A stretch of 64,000 bases of DNA from Paracoccus subflavus (GTDB lineage: Bacteria; Pseudomonadota; Alphaproteobacteria; Rhodobacterales; Rhodobacteraceae). How positions within the stretch are numbered: the stretch's first letter is position 1; the number at the start of each line of letters is the position of its first letter. Below the pieces are notes generated by a model that was not told where the DNA came from, searched no databases, and worked only from the letters and a program-made list of their open reading frames with translations. Position numbers and translations under genes: made by a program. The stretch lies in NCBI RefSeq assembly GCF_004310345.1, contig NZ_SISK01000007.1, positions 62,001 to 126,000 of the forward strand. The letters are read 5' to 3'. Positions 34,775 to 44,841 of this stretch are shown here, one piece after another.

Positions 34775-35754
34775 TGGCGGCGCCAAACCTGCTTATCGTG
34801 GTCCAGGCCGGGCGGCTGGAATTTCAGGCGATCATCCTTGCCGCCAGCCTGCGCCACGCCGCCCCCGGTTTCGCAGGCCGCCTGATCGTCGCCGAACCAC
34901 AGCCCGAGGGTGCATGGTCCGGCCATGACACCCGGATCGGAGAGGACACGCGTGCCCTGCTGGCGTCCCTGGGGGCCGAGATCGTTCCCTTTGTTGCCTG
35001 CCATTTCGGCGCTTCCTATCCCCATGGCAACAAGATCGAGGCGCTGTCGGTCCTGCCCCCGGACGAACCCTTTGTCTTTTTCGACACGGATACGCTGATT
35101 ACCGGGCCGCTGGACCGGGTGCCCTTCGACGGCAGGCCCACGGCATCCATGCGTCGCGAAGGAACATGGCCCCAACCGCCGCTGTATGGTCCGGGCCATG
35201 AAGCGATCTGGAAATCGCTTCATGACCGCTTCGGGCTGGATTTCGCGTCCTCGCTGGATCTGTCGCATCGCCATGAATACTGGGAACGGTACCTGTATTT
35301 CAACGCAGGCTGGTTTCATGGCCCGGACCCCGCGGCTTTCGGGCAGCGATTTCTCGACTGGGCGCTGTCCGTCCGCGACGACCCGCCCGAGGCGCTGGCC
35401 AGCCAGAGCCTCGACCCCTGGCTGGACCAGGTGGTCCTGCCCCTGGTCATCCACAGCCTGGGCGGCGGGCGTCCGGGACCGGAACTGGCGGGTCTGGATG
35501 GTGATGTCACCTGTCATTACCGCAAGCTTCCCCTGCTTTATGCCCGCGAACCAGAGGGGGTTCTGAACGTGCTGGAATCAGCGGTTGCCCCCCATCGCAT
35601 CAAGATGCGCCTGAAAGAATGGGAGCCTGCGAAAAAGCTGATTTATCAGGGCAAGGGCCGCGGCAAGGTGCGTCCCTTGTTCATGCAGGGCCTGCCCGTC
35701 CGGGAAAGGCCGATCCGGCAGATTTTGAAAAAGAACGGCTGGTGGGGGGATTGA
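34774..35754 (+). CDS. Putative GT-A-type glycosyltransferase-like protein
   Basis: A 326-residue cytoplasmic protein, not recognised precisely. A nucleotide-sugar transferase fold is suggested by the N-terminal strand-helix (NLLIVVQAGRLEFQAIILAASLRH) and by VFFDTDTLITGPL, where Asp-Thr-Asp fits the metal-binding DxD motif. YLYFNAGWFHG and CHYRKLP resemble later parts of such transferases. The basic C-terminus (KKLIYQGKGRGKVRP) could contact membrane or nucleic acid. It is coupled by a one-base overlap to the ArsC-like gene. The acceptor is unknown. Confidence 0.65.
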   Translation: MAAPNLLIVVQAGRLEFQAIILAASLRHAAPGFAGRLIVAEPQPEGAWSGHDTRIGEDTRALLASLGAEIVPFVACHFGASYPHGNKIEALSVLPPDEPFVFFDTDTLITGPLDRVPFDGRPTASMRREGTWPQPPLYGPGHEAIWKSLHDRFGLDFASSLDLSHRHEYWERYLYFNAGWFHGPDPAAFGQRFLDWALSVRDDPPEALASQSLDPWLDQVVLPLVIHSLGGGRPGPELAGLDGDVTCHYRKLPLLYAREPEGVLNVLESAVAPHRIKMRLKEWEPAKKLIYQGKGRGKVRPLFMQGLPVRERPIRQILKKNGWWGD

Positions 35755-35966
35755 ATGCCTCTTACCCGCCTCACCCGCGTCCTTGGTCGTTCCGCGCCAG
35801 ATGTTCACGTCGCCCGCTGCCGACAAACACCAATCCGGGTCAGTTCGTCTGCCGTGAAATCCATCCGGTCCAGCGCACTGGTCATGCGTCCGTCATGCAG
35901 CGTCCGGGCCCCCGCAAGCCCAGGCGGCGGTCAAGTACCGGTGCCGATGGCCGCCGACCAGCCGTG

Positions 35967-36458
35967 CTAGGGGCGCAGGTAGGCGAAGCCCTCTTGCTGC
36001 AAGCGCACGATCTCGACCACCCCGGCAGGCACGATATCTTCGGGCCAGACATCGAACAGATCGGTTTCGGCATTGATGTCGCGGCCGGTCAGGGTGTTGT
36101 TGCATACCAGAAAGCGCACGCCCTCGGACTTGAGGCCTGCGATCAGGCCCTGCAAGGTCTGGTCGTTGCGGGCGATCTGCAGCAGGTTGATGCCGTCTCC
36201 GTGCAGCACGACCCGGATATCGGCGTTTTCCGTTCCCACGGCGTCCAACTGGTTGCGAATGTTGTTCAGGGCCGGCTTGTATCCGGCCCCGTCATCCCCG
36301 CCCTTGTAATTGACATGATAGACGGTCTTCTGCATGGCGATGGCTTGGTCCGATGCCGCCGCCGGCGCAGCCGTCGCCGTTTCCTGGGCCAATCCCAGCA
36401 CCGGGGTTCCCCCGATCACGATGGCCGACAAGACGATCCGAGTCACAAAATGTCGCAT
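35967..36458 (-). CDS. Secreted DsrE/DsrF-like protein
   Basis: A 163-residue periplasmic protein. A signal peptide covers residues 1-24 (ending LGLAQ). The mature part has the DsrE-like fold pattern: KTVYHVNYKGGDDG, IRVVLHGDGINLLQIA, LKSEGVRFLVCNNTLTGRDI and GVVEIVRLQQEGFAYLRP. The single Cys sits at the position that carries persulfide in some sulfur-transfer relatives. GAGGGAAG precedes the start. The upstream region carries TGCAA-ATA-TTGCA. A link to sulfur or electron transfer is possible but not shown. Between 35755 and 35966 I see no gene. Confidence 0.83.
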   Translation of the reverse strand: MRHFVTRIVLSAIVIGGTPVLGLAQETATAAPAAASDQAIAMQKTVYHVNYKGGDDGAGYKPALNNIRNQLDAVGTENADIRVVLHGDGINLLQIARNDQTLQGLIAGLKSEGVRFLVCNNTLTGRDINAETDLFDVWPEDIVPAGVVEIVRLQQEGFAYLRP

Positions 36459-36562
36459 GGCTTCCCTCCTCTGCCAAGGTCCAGAGGGACATACCAATGC
36501 AAATATTGCAATAACTGAATTCCGCCCTGGCTATTATTGTGGGCGGGCCACGCCGGCTGCCT

Positions 36563-39500
36563 TCATGTTTCCAGAACGTCGTCGCAGCGCCCGCAGACGC
36601 CGGGATGCCGATGCGTTCCGACATCGGGCAGGATCTTCCAGCAACGCTGGCATTTTTCGCCTTCGGCCAGTTCAAAGACGACACCGATGCCGGGGGTTTC
36701 AGACATGCGGAACGCTTCGGACGGGGCCGGATCGGCGGTCAGCGACAGGTCCGAGGTGATGCAGACATCCGCGAAATCCACCGATGTCAAGGCAGCCAGC
36801 ATATCGCGGTCCTCGACATGAACGACCGGTGCGGCTTCCAGGCTGGCGCCGATGGTCTTGTCGCCGCGCCGCACCTCCAGCGCAGCCGTGACCACGCGGC
36901 GGGCGCGCCGCACCTGATCCCACTTGACCGCCAGCGGCTCGTTCAGCCAGTCGGCGGGGGTGTCGGGGAAGTCATGCAGATGGACGCTGTCGTCCTCGGA
37001 TGGAAAGCGCGACAGCCATACGTCCTCGGTCGTGAAGGGCAGGATCGGGGCCAGCCAGGTGACAAGGCGGTGGAACAGGATGTCCAGCACCGTGCGCGCG
37101 GCCCGGCGGCGCGGGCTGTCAACCGCGTCGCAATAGAGCGAATCCTTGCGGATGTCGAAGTAGAAGGCCGACAGATCCACGGTGCAGAACTGGAACAGCG
37201 TCTGGAACACGCCCTGGAAATCGAAATGCTCGTAACCCCGGCGCACCGCGTGATCCAGTTGCGCCAGCCGGTGCAGCACCCATTGGTCCAGTTCGGGCAT
37301 CTGCTCGGGCGCGATCCGTTCGGCATCCGTGAATCCGTCCAGCGCGCCCAGCAGGAAGCGCAGCGTGTTGCGCAACCGGCGATAGCTGTCGGCGGTGCCC
37401 TTGAGGATTTCCGGCCCGATCCGCTGATCGGCGGTATAGTCGGCCTGGGCCACCCACAGCCGCAGGATGTCGGCCCCGTATTGCTCGATCACCTTGGCGG
37501 GCACGATGGTGTTGCCCAGCGACTTGGACATCTTCATGCCCTTTTCGTCCAGTGTAAAGCCATGCGTGACCACGTTGCGATAGGGCGCGCGGCCCCTGGT
37601 GGCGCAGCCTTGCAGCAGGGACGACTGGAACCAGCCGCGATGCTGGTCCGTGCCTTCCAGGTAAACATCGGCGATCCCGTCCGGCGCGCCGTCCGCCCGG
37701 TCGCGCAGCACGAAGGCATGGGTCGAGCCGCTGTCGAACCATACGTCGAGAACGTCCGTGACCTGGTCGTAGTCTTCGGGATCGACGATCCCGTCCAGCA
37801 CCTGCGCCTTGAAGCCGGGGCGATACCAGACATCCGCGCCGTCCTGTTCAAAGGCGGCGATGATGCGGTCATTGACCTGCGCGTCGCGCAGCAGGAAATC
37901 GTCGTCGGTGGGCTTGGCGCCGCGACGCACGAAACAGGTCAGCGGCACGCCCCAGGCCCGCTGACGCGACAGCACCCAGTCGGGGCGGTTTTCGACCATG
38001 GAATGGATGCGGTTGCGCCCGGTCTGCGGCCACCATTTGACCAGCGTGTCGATGCTGGTCAGCGCGCGCGTGCGGATGGTCTGGCCGTAATCGTTCATAC
38101 CGTCGGCCAGCGGCTTGTCGATGGCCGCGAACCATTGCGGGGTGTTGCGATAGATCAGCGGCGCCTTGGACCGCCAGCTATGGGGGTAGGAGTGCTTGAC
38201 CTTGCCTCTCGCAAGCAGTGCCTCAGCTTCAATAAGCTTGTCTATTACGACAGTATTGGCACGACCATCTTTTCCGTTAGGCAAGATGATACGTTGTCCA
38301 GCAAGCCATTCAGGTAACCCAATAGAAAAGGCAGAGTCTTCATCGACCCAATGTGTCATCTCAGACGTAAGACCTTTGCGGACAAACAACTCGTAGTCGT
38401 CTTGTCCATGAGATGGCGCTGTATGCACGAAGCCCGTGCCAGCATCTGAGGTAACAAAATCGGCTGGCAGCACGGGCCGAGGGTGATCCCAAATTCCCTG
38501 ATCAGTGCCTTTAAATTTTGCCCATGTTTGATTGTGCCACGGATGATACACTTCCATCCCTTCAAAGCTGGAAGACGGTATATTACGCTGCGCCCACCGA
38601 CGCACACGAGCTTTGGTCAAAGTCTCTGTTGCAAGATCATTTGCAATGACTAATTTATCACCGACCCTAGCCCATGCGTCGCCGTCAGTTTCTAAAACCT
38701 CGAAGACCGAATAATTAATCGACGGGTTGTAAGCGATTCCTGCGTTTGAAGGAATGGTCCATGGGGTGGTAGTCCACACAACAATGTCCGCACTCAGTAA
38801 ACCATGCGGATCGTTATATGATGTATATCCGTTTTTCGTATGTGACGCTTCTTTGTAATCAACTACTCGGAAGCGAACCCAAATTGTGGGACTTTCCTTG
38901 TCGTGGTATTCGACCTCGGCCTCGGCCAGCGCGGTCTTTTCCACCGGCGACCACATCACCGGCTTCGAGCCCTGATACAGCGCGCCGTTCATCACCAGCT
39001 TCATGAACTCGGCCGCGATCACCGCCTCGGCGTGGAAATCCATCGTCAGGTAGGGGTCGTCCCACGTGCCGGTGATGCCCAGGCGCTTGAATTCCTGGCG
39101 CTGGATGTCGATCCATTCGTCGGCAAAGCGGCGGCATTCCTGGCGGAACTCGACCACGTCGACGGCGTCCTTGTCGCGCCCCTCGGCGCGGTATTTCTCC
39201 TCGATCTTCCATTCGATGGGCAGGCCGTGGCAGTCCCAGCCGGGGACATAGCGCGCATCCCGGCCCATCATCTGGTGGCTGCGCACCACGATGTCCTTGA
39301 TCGTCTTGTTCAGCGCGTGGCCGATATGCAGGTGGCCGTTGGCATAGGGCGGGCCGTCATGCAACACAAAGGGCGCCCGGCCTGCGCTGCGTTCGCGCAG
39401 CCGGTCATAGATGCCGATCCGGTCCCAGCGGGCCAGCCATTCGGGCTCGCGCTGCGGCAGGCCCGCGCGCATCGGGAAATCGGTCTGCGGCAGGAACACG

Positions 39501-39568
39501 GTGTCGCGGTAATCGGGGGCCGTGCCGGGGTCGGCGGCAACGGGGTCGGCGGGGGTATCGGCGGCCAT
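36563..39568 (-). CDS. ileS: Isoleucyl-tRNA synthetase
   Basis: A 1001-residue class I synthetase. The HIGH-type motif is in PPYANGHLHIGHAL, the KMSKS loop in DEKGMKMSKSLGN, and the CP1 editing domain (about residues 200-450) has TTTPWTIPSNAGIAY and AGTGFVHTAPSHGQDDYE. An anticodon-binding domain and a C-terminal zinc finger (GEKCQRCW, CGRCDDVLE) complete the enzyme. The start is MAADTPADP. The bases encoding residues about 225-455 are far poorer in G+C than the rest, although the reading frame and motifs are intact (see the separate entry). The gene is probably monocistronic and essential. Confidence 0.97.
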   Translation of the reverse strand: MAADTPADPVAADPGTAPDYRDTVFLPQTDFPMRAGLPQREPEWLARWDRIGIYDRLRERSAGRAPFVLHDGPPYANGHLHIGHALNKTIKDIVVRSHQMMGRDARYVPGWDCHGLPIEWKIEEKYRAEGRDKDAVDVVEFRQECRRFADEWIDIQRQEFKRLGITGTWDDPYLTMDFHAEAVIAAEFMKLVMNGALYQGSKPVMWSPVEKTALAEAEVEYHDKESPTIWVRFRVVDYKEASHTKNGYTSYNDPHGLLSADIVVWTTTPWTIPSNAGIAYNPSINYSVFEVLETDGDAWARVGDKLVIANDLATETLTKARVRRWAQRNIPSSSFEGMEVYHPWHNQTWAKFKGTDQGIWDHPRPVLPADFVTSDAGTGFVHTAPSHGQDDYELFVRKGLTSEMTHWVDEDSAFSIGLPEWLAGQRIILPNGKDGRANTVVIDKLIEAEALLARGKVKHSYPHSWRSKAPLIYRNTPQWFAAIDKPLADGMNDYGQTIRTRALTSIDTLVKWWPQTGRNRIHSMVENRPDWVLSRQRAWGVPLTCFVRRGAKPTDDDFLLRDAQVNDRIIAAFEQDGADVWYRPGFKAQVLDGIVDPEDYDQVTDVLDVWFDSGSTHAFVLRDRADGAPDGIADVYLEGTDQHRGWFQSSLLQGCATRGRAPYRNVVTHGFTLDEKGMKMSKSLGNTIVPAKVIEQYGADILRLWVAQADYTADQRIGPEILKGTADSYRRLRNTLRFLLGALDGFTDAERIAPEQMPELDQWVLHRLAQLDHAVRRGYEHFDFQGVFQTLFQFCTVDLSAFYFDIRKDSLYCDAVDSPRRRAARTVLDILFHRLVTWLAPILPFTTEDVWLSRFPSEDDSVHLHDFPDTPADWLNEPLAVKWDQVRRARRVVTAALEVRRGDKTIGASLEAAPVVHVEDRDMLAALTSVDFADVCITSDLSLTADPAPSEAFRMSETPGIGVVFELAEGEKCQRCWKILPDVGTHRHPGVCGRCDDVLET
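38205..38900 (-). other. Low-G+C block inside ileS covering the CP1 editing domain
   Basis: Counting 38221-38880 by hand gives 316 G or C in 660 bases, about 48 per cent, while flanking ileS lines are well above 60. Both edges are abrupt: near 38203 (after accttgcctctcgc) and near 38900 (before gtggtattcgacctcgg). The block falls on codons about 225-455, nearly the whole editing domain. The simplest reading is gene conversion from a lower-G+C donor. Boundaries are approximate, within about 20 bp. Confidence 0.85.
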
Positions 39569-39698
39569 CGGGGCTTCCTTGGTGCGGAGGGTTCGGACAG
39601 GGGGCGACCCGGCGGCGCGAAACCTCACGCCACCGGGTTGCTAATTCGGGGTCCGAACGCCAGAAATTCCATGCCGCCCTCTATAGAAAGCCGCCCAC

Positions 39699-40523
39699 GT
39701 GCCCGCAACCCTGACCGATGACGCCGTGGCCCGCCGCCGGGCTGCCGTGTCACGATTTGTCCGCGACCGGTACGGCCCGCGCGGCACGCTGCGGCTGCAT
39801 CGCGCGGCATTGGGGTGGGATCTGCTGCGCGCGCCGGTCAATGTGATGCTGTCGCCGGTGTTTCTGCTGACACGCCTGGCGGGATGGCTGTTGTCGCGGC
39901 TGGGGGCAACCCGTGCGGGCGCGTGGCTGTCGGCACGGCGGGTGTTCCTGCCCTCGGACATGGGCCGGGTGATCCAGGCGGATCTGACGCGGCTGATCGC
40001 GGACCTCGATGCGCAGGGTATCGGCCCGGACGCCCCGCCCGAAACCACGCGTCATCAGGTCGCCACCCTGGCCGAAACCCGCAACGCTGTGGCCGAGATC
40101 ACCACATCGCTGATCGTTCTGGTTTCGGGCTGGCTGCTGTTCGACCGGACGACGCCGGGCGTGATCTCGCTGGCCGGACCGCTGGCGGAACTGCGCGCCC
40201 ATGCCACGGCGGTCAACGATTTCCTGTTGGGCGACACGCTGGGCCGGGCCTGGTACTGGGCCTTTCCCGTGCAGTTGTCACCCTGGCAGGTGATCCTGAC
40301 CGGGATCGGACTGGCGGTGGCCGGGTCGCTGGTCACGACCTTTGCAGGGCTGATCGCCGATCCGGTGCAGGTCGCGACCGGCACCCACCGCCGCCGCATC
40401 CTGCGCCTGCTGGCCCGGCTGGACCGGGCCGAAGCCGCCGGGGGGATCGAGCGCGAACACCTGCTGGCCCGCGCGGGCGATCTGTCCGATGCCCTGCTGA
40501 TGCTGTGGCGCAGCCTGCGCTGA
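39699..40523 (+). CDS. Conserved membrane protein of unknown function
   Basis: A 274-residue protein starting at GTG. An N-terminal amphipathic region (RLHRAALGWDLLRAPVNVMLSPVFLLTRLAGWLL) is followed by a Thr/Glu-containing segment (TRHQVATLAETRNAVAEITTSLIVLVSGWLLF), and two clear transmembrane helices near residues 133-149 and 199-220. The C-terminus is a charged helix. It resembles a family I only dimly recall as an alphaproteobacterial DUF; I do not assign a function. It diverges from ileS and converges on queF. Confidence 0.7.
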   Translation: MPATLTDDAVARRRAAVSRFVRDRYGPRGTLRLHRAALGWDLLRAPVNVMLSPVFLLTRLAGWLLSRLGATRAGAWLSARRVFLPSDMGRVIQADLTRLIADLDAQGIGPDAPPETTRHQVATLAETRNAVAEITTSLIVLVSGWLLFDRTTPGVISLAGPLAELRAHATAVNDFLLGDTLGRAWYWAFPVQLSPWQVILTGIGLAVAGSLVTTFAGLIADPVQVATGTHRRRILRLLARLDRAEAAGGIEREHLLARAGDLSDALLMLWRSLR

Positions 40524-40531
40524 CCCTTGAA

Positions 40532-40993
40532 TCAGCCCCTGCCGCGATAGGTCGGCACGTCCTGGTCCGGCAACCACAGCCCGGCAGGCGCGGCGCCGGT
40601 CTGCCAGAACACGTCGATGGGCATCCCGCCGCGCGGATACCAGTATCCGCCGATCCGCAGCCACTGCGGCGCAATGGTTTCCACCAGCCGCTTGCCGATG
40701 CCCACCGTGCAATCCTCGTGAAAGGCGCCGTGGTTGCGGAAACTGCCCAGGAACAGTTTCAGCGATTTCGATTCGACCAGCCAGTCGCCGGGCACATAGT
40801 CGATCACCAGATGCGCAAAGTCCGGCTGGCCGGTGATCGGACACAAGCTGGTGAATTCGGGCTGGGTGAAGCGGACAGCGTAAACCTCGTCCGCCTGCGG
40901 GTTCGGCACGCGCTCCAGCACCGCCCGGTCGGGGCTGGCAGGCAGATCGGTCGGGGCGCCAAGCTGGGTCAGCGCGTCGGTATAATGCGGCAT
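40532..40993 (-). CDS. queF: NADPH-dependent 7-cyano-7-deazaguanine reductase QueF
   Basis: A 153-residue short-type QueF that reduces preQ0 to preQ1 in queuosine synthesis. The catalytic Cys is in [12 protein letters not shown], and the NADPH-binding motif is [27 protein letters not shown] precedes the ATG at 40993; the open frame upstream is not family-like. I looked for a preQ1 riboswitch in the 100-bp divergent interval and did not find one. Confidence 0.95.
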   Translation of the reverse strand: MPHYTDALTQLGAPTDLPASPDRAVLERVPNPQADEVYAVRFTQPEFTSLCPITGQPDFAHLVIDYVPGDWLVESKSLKLFLGSFRNHGAFHEDCTVGIGKRLVETIAPQWLRIGGYWYPRGGMPIDVFWQTGAAPAGLWLPDQDVPTYRGRG

Positions 40994-41093
40994 GGGGCAT
41001 CCTTCTGAATGGCGTGCCGCGATAGCAGCCGCCGTGACAAGCGTCAAATCGCACCTTGCGCCCGGTTGCTGGCGGCGCCACATGGGGATTGCC

Positions 41094-41495
41094 ATGATTT
41101 CGCCCCGCTTTGACGTCACGTCTGACCAGATCGACCAGATCGTCGCCGTTTTCTACGCCGCCATCCGCCGGCACGAGGTGCTGGGTCCGGTCTTTGCCAA
41201 CCATGTGACCGACTGGCCTGCGCACGAAGCCAGGATCGCCGCCTTCTGGCGCAACGCGATCCTGTACGAACGCAGCTATGACGGCAGCCCGATGCGCGCG
41301 CATAGGCGGGCGGGTGACGTGCGGGCCGACCACTTTCCGATCTGGCTGGCGCTCTTCGACGAAACCCTGCGCCGCACCCTGCCCCCCGGCGCGGCCCGCG
41401 CCTGGTCGGCCCTGGCCCATCGCATCGGCCAGGGGTTGCGCATGGGGGTCGAGGACATCCGCCCCCCCCGCGAAGGCCCGCCGGTCCTGCGCTAG
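41094..41495 (+). CDS. Group III truncated haemoglobin
   Basis: A 133-residue globin of the group III truncated class. The B/E region includes [20 protein letters not shown], then [23 protein letters not shown], and the proximal His is in [16 protein letters not shown]. Proteins of this kind bind O2 or NO and are often near nitrogen or stress genes; no such partner is present. The start MISPRFDV is used because TGGGGAT lies just upstream; an in-frame ATG 12 bp earlier is possible. It diverges from queF and overlaps the convergent channel gene by 4 bp. Confidence 0.87.
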   Translation: MISPRFDVTSDQIDQIVAVFYAAIRRHEVLGPVFANHVTDWPAHEARIAAFWRNAILYERSYDGSPMRAHRRAGDVRADHFPIWLALFDETLRRTLPPGAARAWSALAHRIGQGLRMGVEDIRPPREGPPVLR

Positions 41496-42124
41496 TTCCG
41501 CGGCGGCCGCGCCCGATAGGTCGGCAGGCTCCACCCCAGAGCCAGGCTGCCGGCACGCAGGGCGATCACGATCAGCCCGCAAAAGATCAGCGCCACCGGC
41601 CGGGGCATTCCGACCCCGATCAGCGCAACCGCGACAACAGCGCCGCCAACGGCCGCGGTGACATACAGTTCCCCCTGCTTCAGCACCAGGGGCAGTTCGT
41701 TGCCGATCACGTCGCGGATCAAGCCGCCAAAGGTGCCGGTGACGACCCCCATCGCCACCGCCACGACCGGGCTGACCCCCGCCTCGAGCGCCAGCCCGAC
41801 GCCCGCGGGCACGGCCACCGCCAGGGCAAAGGCATCCAGCCAGACGATCAGGCGATAGCGGCTTTCAAGCAGATGCGCGGTAAAGAATACCAGAACCGCC
41901 GCGCCCGCCGTCAGCAGGATCAGTTCCGGCCTGTGCACCCAGAACACCGGATCGCGGCCCAGGACCAGATCCCGCACCGTGCCGCCGCCGATCCCGGTCA
42001 GGGTTGCGAAGAAGATGAAGCCCACTAGATCCAGTTGCGCCCGGCTGGCGACCAGGGCGCCGGTCAGCGCAAAGACCAGCACGCTGGCATGATCCAGCAG
42101 CGGGACCAGCGATGCCAGCGTCAC
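41492..42124 (-). CDS. TRIC-type (UPF0126) cation channel family protein
   Basis: A 210-residue membrane protein with two UPF0126 repeats: [35 protein letters not shown] and [20 protein letters not shown]. Each has the GIGGGTxRD-like glycine motif of bacterial homologues of trimeric intracellular cation channels. About seven helices are visible. The GTG start overlaps the rnhA stop (GTGA), so it is the last gene of a GST-lysE-rnhA group. The physiological ion is unknown. Confidence 0.88.
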   Translation of the reverse strand: MTLASLVPLLDHASVLVFALTGALVASRAQLDLVGFIFFATLTGIGGGTVRDLVLGRDPVFWVHRPELILLTAGAAVLVFFTAHLLESRYRLIVWLDAFALAVAVPAGVGLALEAGVSPVVAVAMGVVTGTFGGLIRDVIGNELPLVLKQGELYVTAAVGGAVVAVALIGVGMPRPVALIFCGLIVIALRAGSLALGWSLPTYRARPPRN

Positions 42125-42588
42125 CCCGCGGCCTTCGCGGGCTTGAACGGCGCCATGCCTGCGCGCGCCAGTTCGTCGGCCCGTTCGTTTTCGGGATGGC
42201 CCGCATGGCCCTTGATCCAGGACCATGTGACCTGATGGCGGCGTTGCGCGTCATCCAGGCGCTGCCACAGCTCGATGTTCTTGACGGGTTTCTTGTCGGC
42301 GGTGCGCCAGCCGTTGCGCTTCCAGCCGTGGATCCATTGGGTGACGCCGTTCTTCACATAGGCGCTGTCGGTGGTGATGGTGATGGCGCTTGGCCGGGCC
42401 AGCAGCTCCAACGCGGAAATCGCCGCCATCAGTTCCATGCGGTTGTTGGTGGTCAGCGCCTCTCCGCCCGCCAGTTCGCGTTCCTTGACGACGGTATCGC
42501 CGTCCATGGCCCGGATCAGCACGCCCCAGCCGCCGGGTCCGGGATTGCCGCTGCATGCGCCATCCGTCCAAGCGTAAAGCGCCGTCAT
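42121..42588 (-). CDS. rnhA: Ribonuclease HI
   Basis: A 155-residue RNase HI that cleaves RNA in RNA-DNA hybrids. Active-site residues are Asp in [17 protein letters not shown], Glu in [14 protein letters not shown], Asp in [15 protein letters not shown], with His/Asp in [17 protein letters not shown]. Its ATG overlaps the LysE-type gene stop (ATGA), and its own stop overlaps the channel gene. Confidence 0.96.
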   Translation of the reverse strand: MTALYAWTDGACSGNPGPGGWGVLIRAMDGDTVVKERELAGGEALTTNNRMELMAAISALELLARPSAITITTDSAYVKNGVTQWIHGWKRNGWRTADKKPVKNIELWQRLDDAQRRHQVTWSWIKGHAGHPENERADELARAGMAPFKPAKAAG

Positions 42589-43187
42589 GCCCGCGCCAAG
42601 GCCAGCTTCAGCCCCAGCGCGGCAAAGGACAGCGCAAAGGCCCGGCGCATCCAGCGCATCGCGCGTTCGGACGCCAGCAGCATGTCGCGGCCCGAGGCCG
42701 CAAGCAGGGCGTAGCCCAGAAACGTCGCAAGGGTGATCGCCGAGAATGCGGCGCCAAGCTGGACCAGCAGCCCCAGGCCCGACCCCTGCGGCATGAATTG
42801 CGGAATGAAGGCCATGAAGAACAAGGGCAGCTTGGGATTGAGCAGGTTCAGCAGGATTCCCCGCCGGACGATCCGGGCCGCCGGGGCCGGGACGGCGGGC
42901 GCGACCGACATGCCGCCCCGGTCGCGCAGCACCGCCCAGGCCATCCACAGCAGATACAGCACCCCGGCAAGCTTCACCGTCTGGAACAGGACCGCGCTGG
43001 CGTGCAGGATGGTGGCCAGCCCCGCCATGGCCACGGCCATGTGGACCACCGTCGCGACGGTGCAGCCGATCGCGGCCCAGAACCCTGCCCGCAAGCCGCC
43101 GCCCAAGGTCATCGACAGCGTATAGACGACCCCGATGCCGGGCGAGACGCACACGATAAATGCCGTCAGAATGTAATCCCAGCTCAT
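42585..43187 (-). CDS. LysE/RhtB-family amino-acid exporter
   Basis: A 200-residue transporter with six hydrophobic helices. The LysE family signature is [31 protein letters not shown], together with [19 protein letters not shown] in the middle. Substrates in the family are amino acids or their analogues; none can be assigned here. The ATG overlaps the GST gene stop (ATGA). Confidence 0.9.
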   Translation of the reverse strand: MSWDYILTAFIVCVSPGIGVVYTLSMTLGGGLRAGFWAAIGCTVATVVHMAVAMAGLATILHASAVLFQTVKLAGVLYLLWMAWAVLRDRGGMSVAPAVPAPAARIVRRGILLNLLNPKLPLFFMAFIPQFMPQGSGLGLLVQLGAAFSAITLATFLGYALLAASGRDMLLASERAMRWMRRAFALSFAALGLKLALARA

Positions 43188-43783
43188 GCGTCTATCCCCA
43201 CATATCCCGGCAGGCCCGCCAGCCGGTCCAGCCAGCGAATGATCGCAGGAAATCGCGCCATGTCAAAGCCGCCGCGTTCGCCCGCCGTGTGGGTATAGGC
43301 GTAAAGGCAGATATCGGCCAGACTGGCCGCATCGCCCACCAGCCAGTCGCGATCCGCCAGGCGATCCTCCATTACCTGCAACACGGCATGGCCCCGATCC
43401 AGCAGGTCCGACAGCCGTTCGGGCGTCGCCGCAGCCGCCCGGTCGGGATAGGATCGCAAGGCGGCGCGGACAGCGATAACGGGTTCGTGGGTGTATTGCT
43501 CCCAGAACATCCAGGACAGCATCTGCGCGCGTGTCACGGAATCCATGGGGATGAACCGCGAGCCCTCGCCCAGATACCACAGGATCGCATCGGATTCGGC
43601 CAGGATCCGTCCGTCTTCCAGGACCAGCCCCGGCACCTTGCCAAAGGGCAGACCTGCCTTGGCCCGGTCCAGACTGTCCGATCCCGGTTCGCAGTCCACG
43701 ACCTCGGCCGCCTGCCCCAGCAGGGCCAGAAGCAGCCGAACCTTGTAGCTGTTGCCCGACGAAGGCATGGAATACAGTCTCAT
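43184..43783 (-). CDS. Glutathione S-transferase family protein
   Basis: A 199-residue GST. The thioredoxin-fold N-terminal domain begins [22 protein letters not shown], with the likely catalytic Ser/Asn in SSGNSYK, then [27 protein letters not shown] for glutathione binding. An all-helical C-terminal domain follows with [24 protein letters not shown]. The substrate is unknown. An upstream Met at 43804 could add seven residues. It heads the GST-lysE-rnhA-channel group. Confidence 0.9.
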   Translation of the reverse strand: MRLYSMPSSGNSYKVRLLLALLGQAAEVVDCEPGSDSLDRAKAGLPFGKVPGLVLEDGRILAESDAILWYLGEGSRFIPMDSVTRAQMLSWMFWEQYTHEPVIAVRAALRSYPDRAAAATPERLSDLLDRGHAVLQVMEDRLADRDWLVGDAASLADICLYAYTHTAGERGGFDMARFPAIIRWLDRLAGLPGYVGIDA

Positions 43784-43837
43784 TCGCCATGCCTCGCTTT
43801 GCATATCCCGGAGAGTCGCGCCTGGCGCAACGCCCCT

Positions 43838-44794
43838 TTATCCCGTTTCCCGCAAGACGCGCGGCACCTTGAATTCGACGTTTTCCTGCGCCGTCTCGAC
43901 GATCTCGACCGTCAGGTCATAGCGGTCGCGAAAGGCGTCGATGACCTCGTTCACCAGCACTTCGGGGGCGCTTGCACCGGCGGTCACGCCCACGGCGCGG
44001 GCGCCGCTTATGGCGCGCCAGTCGATCTGGTCCGCGCGCATCACCAGTTGGGCATAGGCGCAGCCCGCCGCCCGGCCCACCTCGACCAGCCGTTTGGAAT
44101 TAGACGAATTCGGCGCGCCGATCACCAGCAGCGCGTCGATCTTGTGGGCGATCGCCTTGACCGCCGCCTGGCGGTTGGTGGTGGCATAGCAGATGTCTTC
44201 CCTGGCCGGGCCGACAATGGACGGAAAGCGCGATGTCAGGGCCGCGACGATCTCGGCGGTATCGTCCACCGACAGGGTGGTCTGGGTGATGAAGGCCAGC
44301 CGGTGGGGGTCGCGGGGGGCGATGCGCGCCACATCCCCGACCGTCTCGACCAGGATCACCTCGCCTTCGGGCAACTGGCCCATGGTCCCCAGAACCTCGG
44401 GGTGGCCGGCATGGCCGATCATGACCATCTGCAAACCCTCGGCGTGATGGCGGGCGGCTTCGTTATGGACCTTGGTCACCAGCGGGCAGGTCGCATCCAC
44501 ATGGATCATGTTGCGGCGCTGTGCCTCGGCGGGCACGGCCTTGGGCACGCCATGGGCGGAAAAGATCACCGGGCGGTCGTCGGGCACCTCGTCCAGTTCC
44601 TCGACAAAGACGGCGCCCTGGTCGCGCAGGCTGTCCACGACGAACTTGTTGTGGACGATCTCGTGGCGGACATAGACGGGGGCGCCCCATTTCTGCAACG
44701 CCAGTTCCACGATCTTGATGGCGCGGTCCACGCCCGCGCAGAACCCGCGCGGCGCGGCAAGATACAGCATCAGGGACGGTTTGAGATATTCCAT
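43838..44794 (-). CDS. ispH: 4-hydroxy-3-methylbut-2-enyl diphosphate reductase
   Basis: A 318-residue [4Fe-4S] enzyme of the MEP isoprenoid pathway, converting HMBPP to IPP and DMAPP. The three cluster cysteines are in [25 protein letters not shown] and [11 protein letters not shown]. Further substrate residues are in [14 protein letters not shown] and [14 protein letters not shown]. The start [12 protein letters not shown] is probable; Mets 14 and 17 codons upstream are also in frame. It follows cobQ by 47 bp. Confidence 0.95.
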   Translation of the reverse strand: MEYLKPSLMLYLAAPRGFCAGVDRAIKIVELALQKWGAPVYVRHEIVHNKFVVDSLRDQGAVFVEELDEVPDDRPVIFSAHGVPKAVPAEAQRRNMIHVDATCPLVTKVHNEAARHHAEGLQMVMIGHAGHPEVLGTMGQLPEGEVILVETVGDVARIAPRDPHRLAFITQTTLSVDDTAEIVAALTSRFPSIVGPAREDICYATTNRQAAVKAIAHKIDALLVIGAPNSSNSKRLVEVGRAAGCAYAQLVMRADQIDWRAISGARAVGVTAGASAPEVLVNEVIDAFRDRYDLTVEIVETAQENVEFKVPRVLRETG

Positions 44795-44841
44795 GCGCCC
44801 GAGGTAGCGTGCGGGCAGCGGTTCGTCCAGCGCCATGACTG

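Noticed and set aside
35755..35970. 71-residue frame after the glycosyltransferase-like gene
   Set aside because: Low-information Ser/Arg/Pro sequence, no ribosome site and no similarity recognised.
40994..41093. preQ1 riboswitch upstream of queF
   Set aside because: The short leader lacks the recognisable stem-loop and A-rich tail of preQ1 aptamers.
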